From: Uranotaenia lowii
Lineage: Eukaryota; Arthropoda; Insecta; Diptera; Culicidae
Assembly: GCF_029784155.1 (NCBI RefSeq)
Contig: NC_073693.1
Coordinates: 186,083,802 to 186,147,801 of the forward strand
Direction of reading: 5' to 3'
DNA length: 64,000 nt
The position numbers were made by a program, and so were the translations under genes. Under the pieces are notes generated by a model that was given only the letters and a program-made list of their open reading frames with translations, was not told the DNA's origin and did not search any database. Numbering within the stretch: position 1 is the first letter of the stretch; each line of letters opens with the position of its first letter. Positions 10,701 through 21,560 of this stretch are shown here, piece after piece.

Positions 10701-11912
10701 ATAATTCCTTTTATGCTGTTGGAGATTACAACGATGATTCACCGACGACGCAACAATGGATTTTATTTGATTAAAAACATACTTCAATGTTCAACGGAAG
10801 TTCAGTTTGTTTTGCGGAATTAATTTTTCTCTAAAAATGTTAAGATCACGCTCAACGAGATTGACATATGTATTTTACAATTTTTTGACAATACTATCCA
10901 TTTGAAAGAACGCTTTCGTTATTCAACTGCAGGTAACATGAAATGCTTCCTCTTAGTTGTTAAGCAAAGCTTTAAGGAAGTGTTCAACGATTTCTTAATA
11001 CAGAGTAGAACTAAGTTTACCAAATCCTAAACCTCATACCTACTATATATAATGTTCTGCTAAGAATTGTAACTTGGCAGATGGTATTATATTACGCCTA
11101 AAGTGGTGAACTCTTAATTGCGTGAGTAATAACCTGTTGGCGCATTTTCTGCAAGATTGCCTAAATAATATTTAAATATTTAAATGATGAGATTCAGATA
11201 CACATAAAACACTCAAAACAGTTTTATTCCATGTCTGCGAGATTGATTTAATTGGAAAACACTATCACTATTTTTTTAGTGAAAAATGGAAATTCAATTC
11301 AAATTGATGGTTTTCTGGATCTTCTTTGTCCTCAGGAAACAATGTTAAATGGGAGAAAATGTACCTACGCTTAGGTTGATTCTTAAAGCTAATCTCCTGC
11401 AGCTTCAATTCGAATTCCAGAAAAAAAAATCGGGAATTGTATGACTGATTTGGTTCCTTAATTTTTACATCACAGACAACATTTATTTGTTATAAATAGC
11501 CATCGGTGACAATTAAGGTACGATTTGACAATACAAAAATAATTCTTCTTCTGTGAGGCTGTTCAATTCCACAAAATGCATCACCTTAGCAAAGCTGTGG
11601 CCGGGGGCTGAAAGAGCAAGTTTTGAAAGAAATATTCAAAAATTGTCCAGAAACTGTCAAGAATAACCAACCCTCTGGCAACTTGACAGTTCGGTCGAGT
11701 TTCGTGTGTCTGTTTCAAAATCGTAGATGTCGCATGTGTGCCGCTTGTTTACATACTTTTTGAGTCATGCTTATGGAAAGGGCACACTATTAAATGTTGT
11801 GCGAATCAGGCAAATTCATAGCTTTCGAATGAATAAAAAAAAGTTTTAACCGAAATTTTTAATCTTATTCAATATTCTACCGATTTATTCATTGTGTAGG
11901 AACAGTTTTTCT
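10701..11912. other. AT-rich intergenic DNA, nothing recognised
   Basis: No protein-like frame or RNA. Contains 'ggcaacttgacagtt' near 11685, which recurs in inverted form near 16655. The match is about 30 bp and may be coincidental or part of a larger element. Confidence 0.5.
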
Positions 11913-11931
11913 TTAACACTAGAAAAACCGC

Positions 11932-12131
11932 ACCAGTCAAAATGACTGGTTGGACACTTTGTATGTTGAATATCTTTTAAATACTTCGCTTTAAAAATTC
12001 GCAAAAAATACGACTTTTCATGAATTTTGAATCTCTACAAAACTGTGTATTTTTTATTTTACTAGCTCTTTTAATAAGCGAGATAAATTTCGCCATGGAC
12101 ACTCGGACCGTGACCAGTCAAAATGACTGGT
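11932..12131. promoter_or_regulatory. Paired palindromes at the left end of the TTAA element
   Basis: The 19-nt palindrome 'accagtcaaaatgactggt' occurs at 11932-11950 and 12113-12131. Its right-end partner is at 16130-16148. Position and symmetry suggest protein binding, for example by a transposase. This is inference, since no cognate protein is encoded here. Confidence 0.5.
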
Positions 12132-12600
12132 AAAATTCACAGCCCTATAACTCAAACATGATAAATTTTTGTTCGCATGCTTTTGGTTTCATTTGCAACC
12201 TACATTCAAGACAAAGAGCCCTAAGTGATTTATGGTAGGCAGAAGTGTGTCTTTCGTTATGAAATTATTGATTTTCGATTCGAAGTCATGAAAATTTTTC
12301 AGGAAAAATTCTTGGATTAGCCGCTGTGTGGCGCTTCAAGCACTCGACTCTAAATTTTTTTGGTCTGTTTTGTTGTCCAACTATAATCGAACTTTTTGTC
12401 AAAATTTGGCGAAATTTCATCAAGATTTGTAAAAGTTATGTTAGATTTAAAACATGTCCATTCGCGTAATCAAGTAGTTTTAGGTGATAAATTTGTTTTA
12501 TACTAAACTAGAATGAGTAAAATAATTATGAATTGTGTACTAATTTATTCAAATTTGAAGACAAAAGCTATGAAACTGAATAATTTAAATGATATTTAAA

Positions 12601-12660
12601 CATGAGTGCACGGAATATTTTTTATAGGTTGGTTATCAACCATGGGTGCACGGATTCACC
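12601..12660. repeat. Left 'catgggtgcacgg' motif copies
   Basis: The motif 'ccatgggtgcacggattc' lies at 12640-12660, with a shorter variant 'catgagtgcacgg' at 12601 and a decayed one at about 12968 on the far side of the SINE. They are inverted relative to the four copies at 15598-16025. Confidence 0.75.
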
Positions 12661-12741
12661 GCAGTTTCTGCCCAAGTATGTGTTTACATGCATTCTTAGA
12701 TTATTAGGTTTGACAAATTTCCAATGTAAGTTCACTTACAG

Positions 12742-12962
12742 GTATTCCGGCCCTCGTGTATATACCTGGCCAGCTGGCAACTGATTGAACATTCTTATTG
12801 AACATTCCTATTATAAGAGGAAACACATCTTACCTATCGGCAACTTATGGGGTTTGCACCCAAGAGTTTTCTTGCCGATACCGGGAATCGAACTCCGTAC
12901 GCCTGGCATACCAAGACCAGACTCGCACAAGCCTATCTGATAGACCACATCGGCGCTAAGAT
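12742..12962 (-). mobile_element. tRNA-derived SINE inside the TTAA element
   Basis: The minus strand starts near 'cttagcgccgatgtggtcta', with an A-box-like 'ggtctatcagataggctt' and a B box 'ggagttcgattcc' (plus-strand 12883-12895). A ~140-bp non-tRNA body follows. Insertion in the TTAA element shows that the SINE is younger than the element. The boundaries are approximate. Confidence 0.65.
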
Positions 12963-13012
12963 ATTTCAACATGGGTGTATGGCTGTAAATTTGCCGTTGT
13001 AAAATATATAGA

Positions 13013-15181
13013 AATAATTATTATTATTTAGTTTATTAGAGACACTTTACCACTCCTGGGATATTCGTGTCTTTTAAAATTAGTTTACAAATATATACTT
13101 ACAAACTAAATAAGTTCAAACAATTTTGCCTCTCTTACAAATTTTATCACATTATTTTCTTTCTCCGTATCGTTGATCAAAACTTCATAAATAGTTCCTG
13201 TTATGTTGAATTTTTTCCGAATATCCTGGTAACCCCTACAGTCGACGAGAATATGTTGAACATTTAAAGAGACACCACAATAAGAGCATGTTGGCGGGTC
13301 TTTTCGTTCAAACAGGTATGAATGAGTAAGTCTGGTATGTCCAATGCGCAGTCTCGTCAAAACTCGCTGTTCGGAGGCGCATTTCCGGTCAACATATTTA
13401 ACTGGATATGGTTTGTTGATTCGAAGGAAACATCGTGATTGCCACCAAGTTGTTATCCATTTGTTCCAAATTTGTCGCTTCACCTCACTGGCTGCATCTT
13501 GAGCTGGTATTGGAATATCTAGTGGAGTAGTTATACGGGCTTCATTTGCATGAAAGTCGGCCTTATCGTTTCCAAATATTCCTGAATGCCCCGGTATCCA
13601 CATAAACGTCACATTTCGAGTCAAAATAAAATTTTCGATTTCTTGGATCCACGGATGCCTGGAACGACCACTTTTCAACGCATCAAGACAACTTGCGGAG
13701 TCGCTCAGTATCAGATTATTTCCTTCAATAATGCTTTCTGCTACTGCCTGTTTTAATGCGTACGCTTCAGCCGAAAATATACTACAACTTCTTGGTAGAG
13801 AAAACTTTAATATATTATTTCCATTGACTACTGCAGCTCCTGTTCCATCGTTAGTTTTAGAACCATCTGTGTAAATTTGATTGTAACCATCGTATTTTGC
13901 CGTTATGAACTCCTTGAAGGTTGGAACTACTTTGTTTTTTTCTGATCCTGATTTCAAACATCTTTTGATTCCTTCGTCTATATCCGGTCTTTTAAAATTC
14001 CATTCCCTGTCCATAGATCGTCGAAGTAGTGATATTTGAGGTATTATACAATTAGTTGTGTCAAGATATAATTTTGCGATTCTTCTAAAACACGCATAAT
14101 CTTTAGTGTTCAGTTTTGAACTTAGACGGATAACAAGTTGTGCCGTTCGCTGAACAATAAGCATTTCAAATGGTAAGCAATTAGATTCAGCATGAATTGC
14201 TGTTACAGGGCTAGATCGAAATGCACCAGATGCAAATCTTATAACAGAATTGTATGTAGGTGAAAGGATGTCGATCATTTTTTGTATATTTTGGCTAACG
14301 AAACCTACTCCGTAAAACAGTTTTGATACAATCAAAGAAAATCCGGTGGTCAGAAGTATGCTTCGATTTCCTCTTTTAAGCTTGCTTCCCAAAAGTCGTA
14401 AAATTCTCATTCGGTTTTCACAGCTTCTTTTAACCATGTTGAAGTGTTGAATGAAGTTTATTTTGTGATCGACAAGAATCCCCAAAATTCGCATTTTTCT
14501 TACTCTTGGAATAACAACTCGGTTCAGTTGAATCGCGCGACCACGTTTTCGATGTTTTACATCACATATATGCATATGTTTCGATTTGTTTGGGGACATT
14601 GTGAATCCAATATTTTTGCTCCACTTATCTATTTTCAAAACAGCATTTCTTAAAAGTTTGCGGACCTCTATCGTATTAACCCCTTTAACCGCTAAAAGTA
14701 CATCGTCAGCATACAATAAAATGTCCACACCTTTCGGAACATGTTCAAAAATGGGCTGCATGGCCACCAAAAACAAGGAAACAGAAAGGATCGAGCCTTG
14801 TGGAACTCCATTTTCAGCAATTCTCAGTGAAGAAGTTACTCCATTTGCTAGAACGCGGAAAGTTCGATTGCTTAGAAAACTGCGGAGTATATTAAGTAAT
14901 CTACCCTGTATTTTCCATTTTATTAAGGTTTGTAGTATGGCATGTCTACATGTAGTATCGTAGGCTTTAGATATGTCTAAAGAAATAAGTTCTACATGTT
15001 CATTGTTATCAGTAATCAAGAGGTTTTCAAGGTTGGCTAAATAAGTATCAACACCACGTCCTGCTCTGAAAGCATGTTGTCGTTCATCTAGTTTTTGGTT
15101 GATCTCTAATTCAGTATATAGAAATAAATTGTTTTCAACTTGCTTCAGAACACAAAATATTTTTGAGTTAGATATGATAGG
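13013..15181 (-). mobile_element. 5'-truncated I-like LINE
   Basis: A minus-strand LINE fragment containing an RT-RNase H reading frame and a 3' UTR of ~75 bp, ending in an imperfect (TAA)n tail ('aaataataataattatt'), as expected for the I group. The 5' end at about 15181 falls inside the RT domain, so the copy is dead on arrival. It lies in the middle of the TTAA element. Confidence 0.8.
13106..15181 (-). pseudogene. Reverse transcriptase-RNase H, N-terminally truncated (LINE ORF2)
   Basis: The frame is open from the truncation point near 15181 to a stop at 13106. No natural start remains. Numbered from the codon at 15019, the RT palm shows LISLDISKAYD (11-21), GVPQGSILS (71-79) and LLYADDVLLA (101-110). 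The RNase H domain shows YTDGSK (383-388), the Glu of FSAEAYAL (415-422), LILSDSAS (436-443) and WIPGHSGIFGNDKAD (474-488), so all four catalytic acidic positions look present. A C-terminal Cys/His cluster (CSYCGVSLNVQHILVDC) follows. Upstream in frame are FRAGRGVDTYL and SKIFCVLK, early RT blocks. The endonuclease and ORF1 are absent. RT plus RNase H plus this zinc cluster is typical of I/LOA-type LINEs. The long open frame suggests fairly recent insertion. Confidence 0.85.
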
Positions 15182-15597
15182 TATTTAAAATGCAATATTG
15201 GTCAATCGAAAAACCTTTCAACGTGAACATTTGACAATGTTGATTCATTATTTTTATTTTCACTGTTTTCCGTCGCACGACATAACTTGATGCATATAAT
15301 TCCTAAAATTCAATCGGTCCATGCTAACCGTTTTCCAATTTTTTGGATGATGATCAGATCTTATCAGATAAATATACGATTGCAAAAACCTGTTTTTTAT
15401 AATAAATAAACAAATTTATTATTTCAAGACATGATTGAAATATTTCTTTCCCAGGAATGACCAAACGGAACCTAAAATAATAATCGTTATTTAAATGATT
15501 ATGTCTCAACATGAAAGACATGGTTTCGACTTTGGTTTAGTTAAGATTTGTGAAAATGCTTTTTAAAAATATGCAAAAAGTCCAATATTAAAACGCG

Positions 15598-16025
15598 GTG
15601 AATCCGTGCACCCATAGTGAAAAACCATGTTCATAACACAAATTTTCATTTGAATCTTTAAAAGTCTTTATTCTTTACCTTAAGCATGCAAACATCGATT
15701 TTGGATAAATGGCGGTGAATCCGTGCACCCATGGTAAATTGCTCTACTTATAGATAAAATATGCTTCAAAACCTACGATATCAGATATAATTTATAGGAA
15801 ACGTGTTGAAAAATTTCAGAGCGATGGATGCTAGAAAATATCTACTAAAACAAAAGTGAAGTGAAACCGTGCACCCATGGTCAAAACCCATAGCCATCTA
15901 ACATGATTTTATAATTAGATTGATAATGTGTTTTAATTTTTTGATAATTATTTGAAATATTCATTTTATGACATACACGCATTCGTCAACTATGCCAAAG
16001 TGAGGTGATTCCGTGCACTCATGGT
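15598..16025 (+). repeat. Right 'gaatccgtgcacccatgg' motif array, four copies
   Basis: Copies at 15598, 15714, 15861 and 16004 share 'ccgtgcac' and 'catggt' cores, spaced 116, 147 and 143 bp apart. The spacers are much more diverged than the cores. The orientation is opposite to the copies at 12601-12985. Confidence 0.8.
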
Positions 16026-16195
16026 GAACAAATATTTCCATTTTATAACAAAAATGTTATCGAATAAATTACAAAATAATGTCAAAAGAAAAAAGTTAAA
16101 AATATTATGATATAAAGAATTTCCCCTTTACCAGTCATTTTGACTGGTCACGGTCCGAATAGGTATATTCAATTTGCCGGTCCTTCTAGTGTTAA

Positions 16196-16829
16196 AATGA
16201 CAAAATTTCTGCTATAATGTGATTGTTTTGTCATTTTAAAATGTTCATATGCATCACGCATATGCAGTTTATGGCAATCACTTAATGATTGATACGGTAA
16301 TGTTGTATTTTACATTTATGGTGCTTGAGTGTCTTCAACAGTTTCGGTGGAAGGTAAACTTGTCCCAAATAACTGCCAGATATCAGTAATTTATTTAAAG
16401 CAGTCCAGAATTTGTATACCTTATGTAGGACACACAAATTAACGCTCTACTCGTTTTCTTGGACTAAACTTTTGAAAACAGATTCACTTCACATATAACA
16501 GCAAAAAGTTCCAAATTCAAAACTTTTTTTTAGTAATTGAATCAGTTACAGAAAACATATTTCAATACGGGTCCTTCCGACATGTGGAGTAGCTCGATTT
16601 TCGATTTGACAGAACCAGAGAACCAGAAAAAACTGACGCGATTTGTATGGGAAACGTCAAGTTGCCAGGGGGTTGAGAATAACCTATTTTTTACGGTATT
16701 GTGGTATCAGAAAAGGAGTGGAAAATAGCTTACATACGATTTACGGAATTAGTGTGCCTAGGAATAGGGATTTTAAATTTAGAAAAAAATCTCCATCCGA
16801 AGATGAGGTTGGGCTTCAAAGCTCAAAGA
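16196..16829. other. AT-rich intergenic DNA, nothing recognised
   Basis: Between the TTAA element and the next LINE. Overlapping short plus-strand frames at 16537-16879 have no domain. Nothing else seen. Confidence 0.5.
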
Positions 16830-16913
16830 TCATTATTAGTATTCATCCAAAGTGTATTTATTTCGTCAATCAGTTGTAGACTACGTTTACAATTTGCTCA
16901 TACAAAAATTGTC

Positions 16914-19900
16914 TTAACCACTATTTTGTAAATGTCTTCTGTTTAACACTTTTCTTATTGCAGCTCTGGACATGGTTATGTCAATATGTACACAATATTG
17001 ATTATAAGTTTTCATCATTTGGTTTACAGGTTTGTTGCTGGCGTACATGGTTCGTTGAGACTCAGCTTGAAATAAGTTTCTGGTTCTTAGTATGCGTGAG
17101 GGTGTGTAAAAGTTCAAGTTTTCTAACAAGTATTCTGATTTTACACGTTGGGAGATAATATCGTTAACAAAGGAAATCATAGCAACGTCTCTTCGTTTTT
17201 CAAGCGTTTCAATATTGATTAACATGCATCGTGCTTCATATGATGGAAGAATTAAAGTGGAACTCCAGCCCAGCTTTCTTAGTGCAAACAGTAGAAATTG
17301 TTTTTGAACCGATTCTATTCTTGTAACATGAGTGGGCTGATACGGGCACCAAACTACACTACAATATTCGAGTATAGATCTTACATACGATATGAAAAGT
17401 GTTTTTATTGTATAAGGGTCCTTAAAGTGATAACAGAATCTTTTGATAAACCCTAACATACTGAAAGCTTTATTAATAATCGTGTTAAAATGTTCAATAA
17501 AAGTTAGTTTGGTGTCCAGTGTTACACCTAGGTCCCTAATTTTGTTACATCTTTCAATCTGCTGCTGCCCTAAAGTAAAATTAAAATCATGATGGTTCAG
17601 TTTTCTAGAGTAAGATATAATGTTGCACTTTTTAATATTGAGATCTAGCAGACTTTTTGCACACCAAGTGTAAAAAATATCAATATCATCCTGAAAATGC
17701 TGTAAATCCATTCTGTTACGTATCTCCATGTACAGTTTCATATCGTCGGCATAAATGAGTACTTTGACGCTATTTAATACTAAATTGACATCGTCTACAA
17801 AAATTATAAATAACAAGGGGCCCAAGTGAGATCCTTGTGGAACACCAGAAGTGACCTGTATTTCTGTCGAGATTTTTCCTTTAAAACGGACTATCTGCGT
17901 TCGATCCGACAAATATGACTCGATCCATTTTAAAAGTGAAGTTGATAATCCTATACGTTTTAGTTTAAAAAGTAGCAATGAAATGTCAACTCTATCAAAC
18001 GCCTTACTAAAATCTGTATATAAAGTTTCAACAAAATTACATCTGTCCATAGCTCCAAGCGAGAAGTTCACAAATTCTAATAGGTTGGTAGATGTTGATC
18101 TACCTTTGAAAAAGCCATGTTGGTTATTGGAGATGCGATTATTTACTTGATTGAACATCTTTTGATTCACAATCGCCTCAAACATCTTTGGGATGCATGA
18201 GATAATAGCAATGCCTCGATAATTTTTTATATCTGATCGTTTACCAGATTTAAATATTGGGATTAAAAATGACTTTTTCCAGGCTATCGGAAAGACTCCT
18301 GATTTAAGAGATAAATTGAAAAGCCAAAATAGTGGATTAACAAATGAAGTAGCAAATTTTTTAAGTAATAGTGGAGGTATTTGATCAGGACCTGGACCTT
18401 TTTTGTCATCAAGACTATTGAGGGAACTTAAAATTTCTTGCACAGTAATATTTTCAACACTAACGTCATTTACTCGTTCAGGAAGATATGAAAAATAATT
18501 TAAGTCTGGAGAAGCATTAGATTTTTTGTAAATATTTTGAAAAAAACGAGCAAACTGGTTACAAATCTCTTCACTGTCAGATCCATCAAAGTCTTCAAAC
18601 TGCATACGTGATGGAAAATTAGATGTTTTCATTTTTTCATTTGCATAGCTAAAGAAGGTTTTAGGATCGGATTTAATATTGCTCTCTACTCTTGCGTTGT
18701 AACTGTTATAAGCTAGCGATATTTCTACATCAAGTACTCTGCAAATTTCTTTGTATGCGTTCAGATTGTGCGAATTTTTATTTTTCTTATAGGCTTTATG
18801 TGCTTTTTGCTTTTTATTTTTGAGTTGTTTTATATTACGTGTGTACCATGCTGGATGTTTATAGCTTGTCAGTATTCTTTTCTTTCTCTTAGGCACGAGT
18901 TCGTCAATAATTGTATATAGATTACTACTAAATAAACCAGCAGCTACATTCATATCTGATTCATCTTTCAAAAGATTTTGCCAATTAATATCATTGAAAC
19001 GCATATCAAAATCAGAATAATTCAGGTTTTTAAAATCGTATACGAGTTCAAAATCGGCACCACTAGGGCGCTGTCTATATAGATCAGTAAAAAGTGAATA
19101 CTCTATGGCAGTATGAAATTTTTCGTTTTTCCATAATGGATCTGCAGCTTCTTCCATACAAAAATCTTCCGTGCAGTTGGTGAACAATAGGTCTAAAAAG
19201 CGGTTTTGCTGGTTACGAACATGATTAATTTGATGAAATCCTAGTTCACTTATTTTATCAAAAATAAAATGTAATGTTACGTTCTCACCTATAACCGGTT
19301 GCAATATCGATGAGTTTTCAACATCTTCAATAAAATCAATGGAATTCTGGTTAAAATCACCATAAATATGTATTTTAGTCTCAGGTTTCAATGATTCAAT
19401 TATGGTTTCAGCAGTCCGGAAAAACTTTTCATATGAGTCTTTTTTAGCCATATCTGGAGGGAAATACACAGATACAAAAATATGTATTTCTTCATGAATC
19501 GTAATTTTAACCCAGACGTCTTCATACTCGGCGCATTTACTGCTAGGAAGCTGTTCAGAGGAAAGAGTGCCATCAACTGCGATAAGTACACCACCACCAG
19601 ATTCTTTGTCAGTTGATTCGAAATCGCGGTCACTTCGAAAAACATTGAATCGGCTTCCAAAAACTTCTTCGCTCTTTATATCTTCAGACCAATTTGTTTC
19701 TGTAGCTAAAATAATGTCATACGAGCAGCCATTAACTTTTTTTAAAATTTCATGAATTTTTCTTGCACTCCGCATTCGATTAAAATTTTGACAATAAATT
19801 ATTGTCTCTTTAAAGTTAGTTACCTCTCCTTGATGGAGAGTCGTCGATTCTTCAAGATGATTGTTGTCCTCCAAGGGGTCTGTCAATTTCTGGCAAAACA

Positions 19901-19991
19901 CGAATGTCTGCATGTACAAGCCTGACATGGAGCAGTCGATGACGTTTGCACAGCTACGGGTTCGTGCCCTGGGACAAAAGATGAACTGCAT
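16914..19991 (-). CDS. LINE ORF2: endonuclease-reverse transcriptase, 1,025 aa
   Basis: A multifunctional protein that nicks target DNA and reverse-transcribes the element RNA at the nick. The N-terminal APE-type endonuclease shows YCQNFNRMRS (66-75), ATETNW (96-101), GGGVLIAV (132-139), IYGDFNQNSIDF (209-220) and a conserved His near 293. The RT shows GPGPDQIP (532-539), SDIKNYRGIAI (586-596), YTDFSKAFDRVD (658-669), SGVPQGSHLGPLLF (715-728) and LIYADDMKLY (745-754), the last holding the catalytic YADD. No RNase H follows. The start is the ATG at 19991, which overlaps the end of ORF1 by 109 nt in another frame. Downstream Met codons near 19925 are alternatives. Length is usual for the Jockey/CR1 superfamily; clade assignment needs a tree. 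No internal stop is present, so it could encode a full protein. Confidence 0.88.
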   Translation of the reverse strand: MQFIFCPRARTRSCANVIDCSMSGLYMQTFVFCQKLTDPLEDNNHLEESTTLHQGEVTNFKETIIYCQNFNRMRSARKIHEILKKVNGCSYDIILATETNWSEDIKSEEVFGSRFNVFRSDRDFESTDKESGGGVLIAVDGTLSSEQLPSSKCAEYEDVWVKITIHEEIHIFVSVYFPPDMAKKDSYEKFFRTAETIIESLKPETKIHIYGDFNQNSIDFIEDVENSSILQPVIGENVTLHFIFDKISELGFHQINHVRNQQNRFLDLLFTNCTEDFCMEEAADPLWKNEKFHTAIEYSLFTDLYRQRPSGADFELVYDFKNLNYSDFDMRFNDINWQNLLKDESDMNVAAGLFSSNLYTIIDELVPKRKKRILTSYKHPAWYTRNIKQLKNKKQKAHKAYKKNKNSHNLNAYKEICRVLDVEISLAYNSYNARVESNIKSDPKTFFSYANEKMKTSNFPSRMQFEDFDGSDSEEICNQFARFFQNIYKKSNASPDLNYFSYLPERVNDVSVENITVQEILSSLNSLDDKKGPGPDQIPPLLLKKFATSFVNPLFWLFNLSLKSGVFPIAWKKSFLIPIFKSGKRSDIKNYRGIAIISCIPKMFEAIVNQKMFNQVNNRISNNQHGFFKGRSTSTNLLEFVNFSLGAMDRCNFVETLYTDFSKAFDRVDISLLLFKLKRIGLSTSLLKWIESYLSDRTQIVRFKGKISTEIQVTSGVPQGSHLGPLLFIIFVDDVNLVLNSVKVLIYADDMKLYMEIRNRMDLQHFQDDIDIFYTWCAKSLLDLNIKKCNIISYSRKLNHHDFNFTLGQQQIERCNKIRDLGVTLDTKLTFIEHFNTIINKAFSMLGFIKRFCYHFKDPYTIKTLFISYVRSILEYCSVVWCPYQPTHVTRIESVQKQFLLFALRKLGWSSTLILPSYEARCMLINIETLEKRRDVAMISFVNDIISQRVKSEYLLENLNFYTPSRILRTRNLFQAESQRTMYASNKPVNQMMKTYNQYCVHIDITMSRAAIRKVLNRRHLQNSG

Positions 19992-20863
19992 ACTGGGGCC
20001 GAAAAAGTTCCAGACGGTGACAAATTAAACGGGCGCGGAGCGATAGGTGTTGAAACTGTTGATGCAGCACTTGTTGGGTACGGATTAAGAATTTCACCCC
20101 TTTGAAAGTGAATTGGTCGATGACTGGGTGGAGGTCTGGAGAATTGAACCTTCGCTGCAGCAAGAAGCTCACGGTCAGTAGGTATTTGAATGTAATTGTT
20201 GTTGTTGTTGTTTCTGTTGCTGTTGTTGTTAATGTTGTTGTTGTTGTTGTTGTTATTGTTGTTATTGCAGTTAAAGTTGAGGTTGGGAGTGTGGTACCGA
20301 TTTTTATTGTAGTTGTGGTTATTTTTATTATGACTGTTCGAGTTGTATTCCCTTTTTCTTTGTTTTTTTCTTATGTTTGCAGCATCTGCCATTTTTTGCT
20401 GAAGTAAGCGACGCTTTTTTCGCTCATCATATTCACTCCAGTCAGCTTTCCAAATTTTAGTGGTTCCTAATAGTCGCCATCCTGAATTATCAGCATTTAC
20501 TAAATCCAATTCAAACTCTAAGCTTGGCAGTGAATCAGGCAAAGTGGGAGCCTGAACAATCTTCGATTTAAGCTCATCAACATTCGATGACAATATTTTT
20601 AGTTCACCTATAATGTCGATTTCAAGCAAAGGATTGTTATGCATCGTACAAATGGCTGCTGATTCGATGCTTCGCTGATTAAGCTGACAAATGTCATTGT
20701 TAATTATGGTCAGCGATTGATTAATGTATTTTTTTAAATTTGAAGAGGATGAATTTATGGAGGCCATCTGTTCCTTAAGATCGTTAAGCAAAGTTTCTAT
20801 GCTCTCCAAAATTTGCTGGATATCGCTCGGTATTTCACCTTTCTGCGCAAGTCGGTGCATCAC
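19883..20863 (-). CDS. LINE ORF1-like protein with poly-Asn tract, start unresolved
   Basis: The frame lies directly upstream of the LINE ORF2 on the same strand and overlaps it by 109 nt, as expected for ORF1, the RNA-binding partner of such elements. The N-terminal part (IQQILESIETLLNDLKEQM) looks coiled-coil. A basic stretch (KKRRLLQQKMADAANIRKKQ) precedes a long Asn-rich tract (NNNNNN runs, plus-strand 20190-20275), and the C-terminal third is Pro/Ser-rich. The frame stays open upstream of 20863 to about 21060 and includes CCESC, possibly the tail of a zinc/PHD-type finger as in some CR1-like ORF1s. The codon at 20863 is GTG and is not the natural start. Confidence 0.65.
   Translation of the reverse strand: MMHRLAQKGEIPSDIQQILESIETLLNDLKEQMASINSSSSNLKKYINQSLTIINNDICQLNQRSIESAAICTMHNNPLLEIDIIGELKILSSNVDELKSKIVQAPTLPDSLPSLEFELDLVNADNSGWRLLGTTKIWKADWSEYDERKKRRLLQQKMADAANIRKKQRKREYNSNSHNKNNHNYNKNRYHTPNLNFNCNNNNNNNNNNNINNNSNRNNNNNNYIQIPTDRELLAAAKVQFSRPPPSHRPIHFQRGEILNPYPTSAASTVSTPIAPRPFNLSPSGTFSAPVCSSSFVPGHEPVAVQTSSTAPCQACTCRHSCFARN
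20190..20275. repeat. (ttg)n microsatellite within ORF1
   Basis: Imperfect trinucleotide run of 'ttgttgttg' on the plus strand, read as Asn codons (aac/aat) on the minus strand. Expansion of this run explains the poly-Asn stretch of ORF1. Confidence 0.85.
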
Positions 20864-21138
20864 CTCGGTGTTTTCATTTATTTGCTTCGTTAGCAGCTTC
20901 TGTTGCTCAGCAAGCGCATTAAAATCAAACGTTGTGGATACCAGCGACTGGCATGACTCACAGCATGGAAGTAAAAACGAGGATGTAATGACAAATTTTA
21001 TTTTATTTTGGAAACCGAAACGAGATGATACTCCACTTTTTTCGATCTCGTTCTATTTTTCGATTTACATTCTTCGATCTACATTCAGGCGCTTAGAGAG
21101 GTGATAAACATCAATTCTTCAACTTATTCGATGATTCA

Positions 21139-21560
21139 ATACCGTAAACTGGGGCAACTTGCAACTCTTAAACTTCAACGGTTTGTTAAAAAAAAACTTA
21201 TGTCCACAGATAATGATACCGCTTATACATCAAAAGGTTGATGGGACATCAAATTGGCGTAGATAGAAAAATTATTGGTTTCGCCAGTTATTTTTAATTT
21301 CCTAAAAAACCGATTTTCACTTTACTCAGAAAAAGGGGTTACTTGCGACAAATTTGGTTTTTAATGTAAAATCAAATGAAAACGTTTGAAAATTTGTAGT
21401 TCTTGAATATGCAATGTGGCATCACTTATTGCACACCAATTGCAGCATTTTTTGGTTTTATTCAAATTTAATTTTACATTTTTTCTGTCAAAAATGCTGT
21501 TATAAAAAAAGCATAAAAATGCAGCATTAGACCGCTGCAAGCTTCATATAGAAATTTCAA
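21139..21560 (-). repeat. Interspersed repeat R2, copy 3
   Basis: Opens 'taccgtaaactggggcaact' and runs in mirror order to the copies at 855-1262 and 7120-7515, with matching blocks 'gggacatcaaattggcgta' and 'gaaaacgttt'. Confidence 0.6.

Larger units (their letters stand above)
11913..16195. mobile_element. TTAA-flanked (piggyBac-style) non-autonomous element, with two nested insertions
   Basis: Left end 'ttaacactagaa' (TTAA at 11913-11916) and right end 'ttctagtgttaa' (TTAA at 16192-16195) are exact inverted complements. TTAA target duplication is the hallmark of piggyBac elements. Inside both ends lies the palindrome 'accagtcaaaatgactggt' or its A/T variant (11932, 12113, 16130). The inner pair is embedded in a longer inverted match including 'cggaccgtg'. 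No transposase is present. The interior holds a SINE (12742-12962) and an I-like LINE (13013-15181), leaving about 1.9 kb of original element. Confidence 0.7.
16830..21060 (-). mobile_element. Jockey/CR1-type LINE with two overlapping ORFs
   Basis: Minus-strand non-LTR retrotransposon with ORF1 (ends 19883), ORF2 (19991 to 16914) and a short 3' UTR with 'aaataaa' at about 16858. The ends are approximate. No clear target duplication was found. The ORFs are long and open, so the copy may be recent, but the 5' end may be missing because ORF1 has no clear start. Confidence 0.75.

Noticed and set aside
13106..15181. A host gene for RNase H
   Set aside because: The RNase H domain is C-terminal to an RT in the same frame with a LINE-type zinc cluster and a (TAA)n tail. 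It is a retrotransposon.
11655..16690. Inverted 'ggcaacttgac' blocks flanking the TTAA element as outer terminal repeats
   Set aside because: Similarity is about 30 bp and not at a defined boundary. No target duplication; probably coincidence or an unrelated short repeat.
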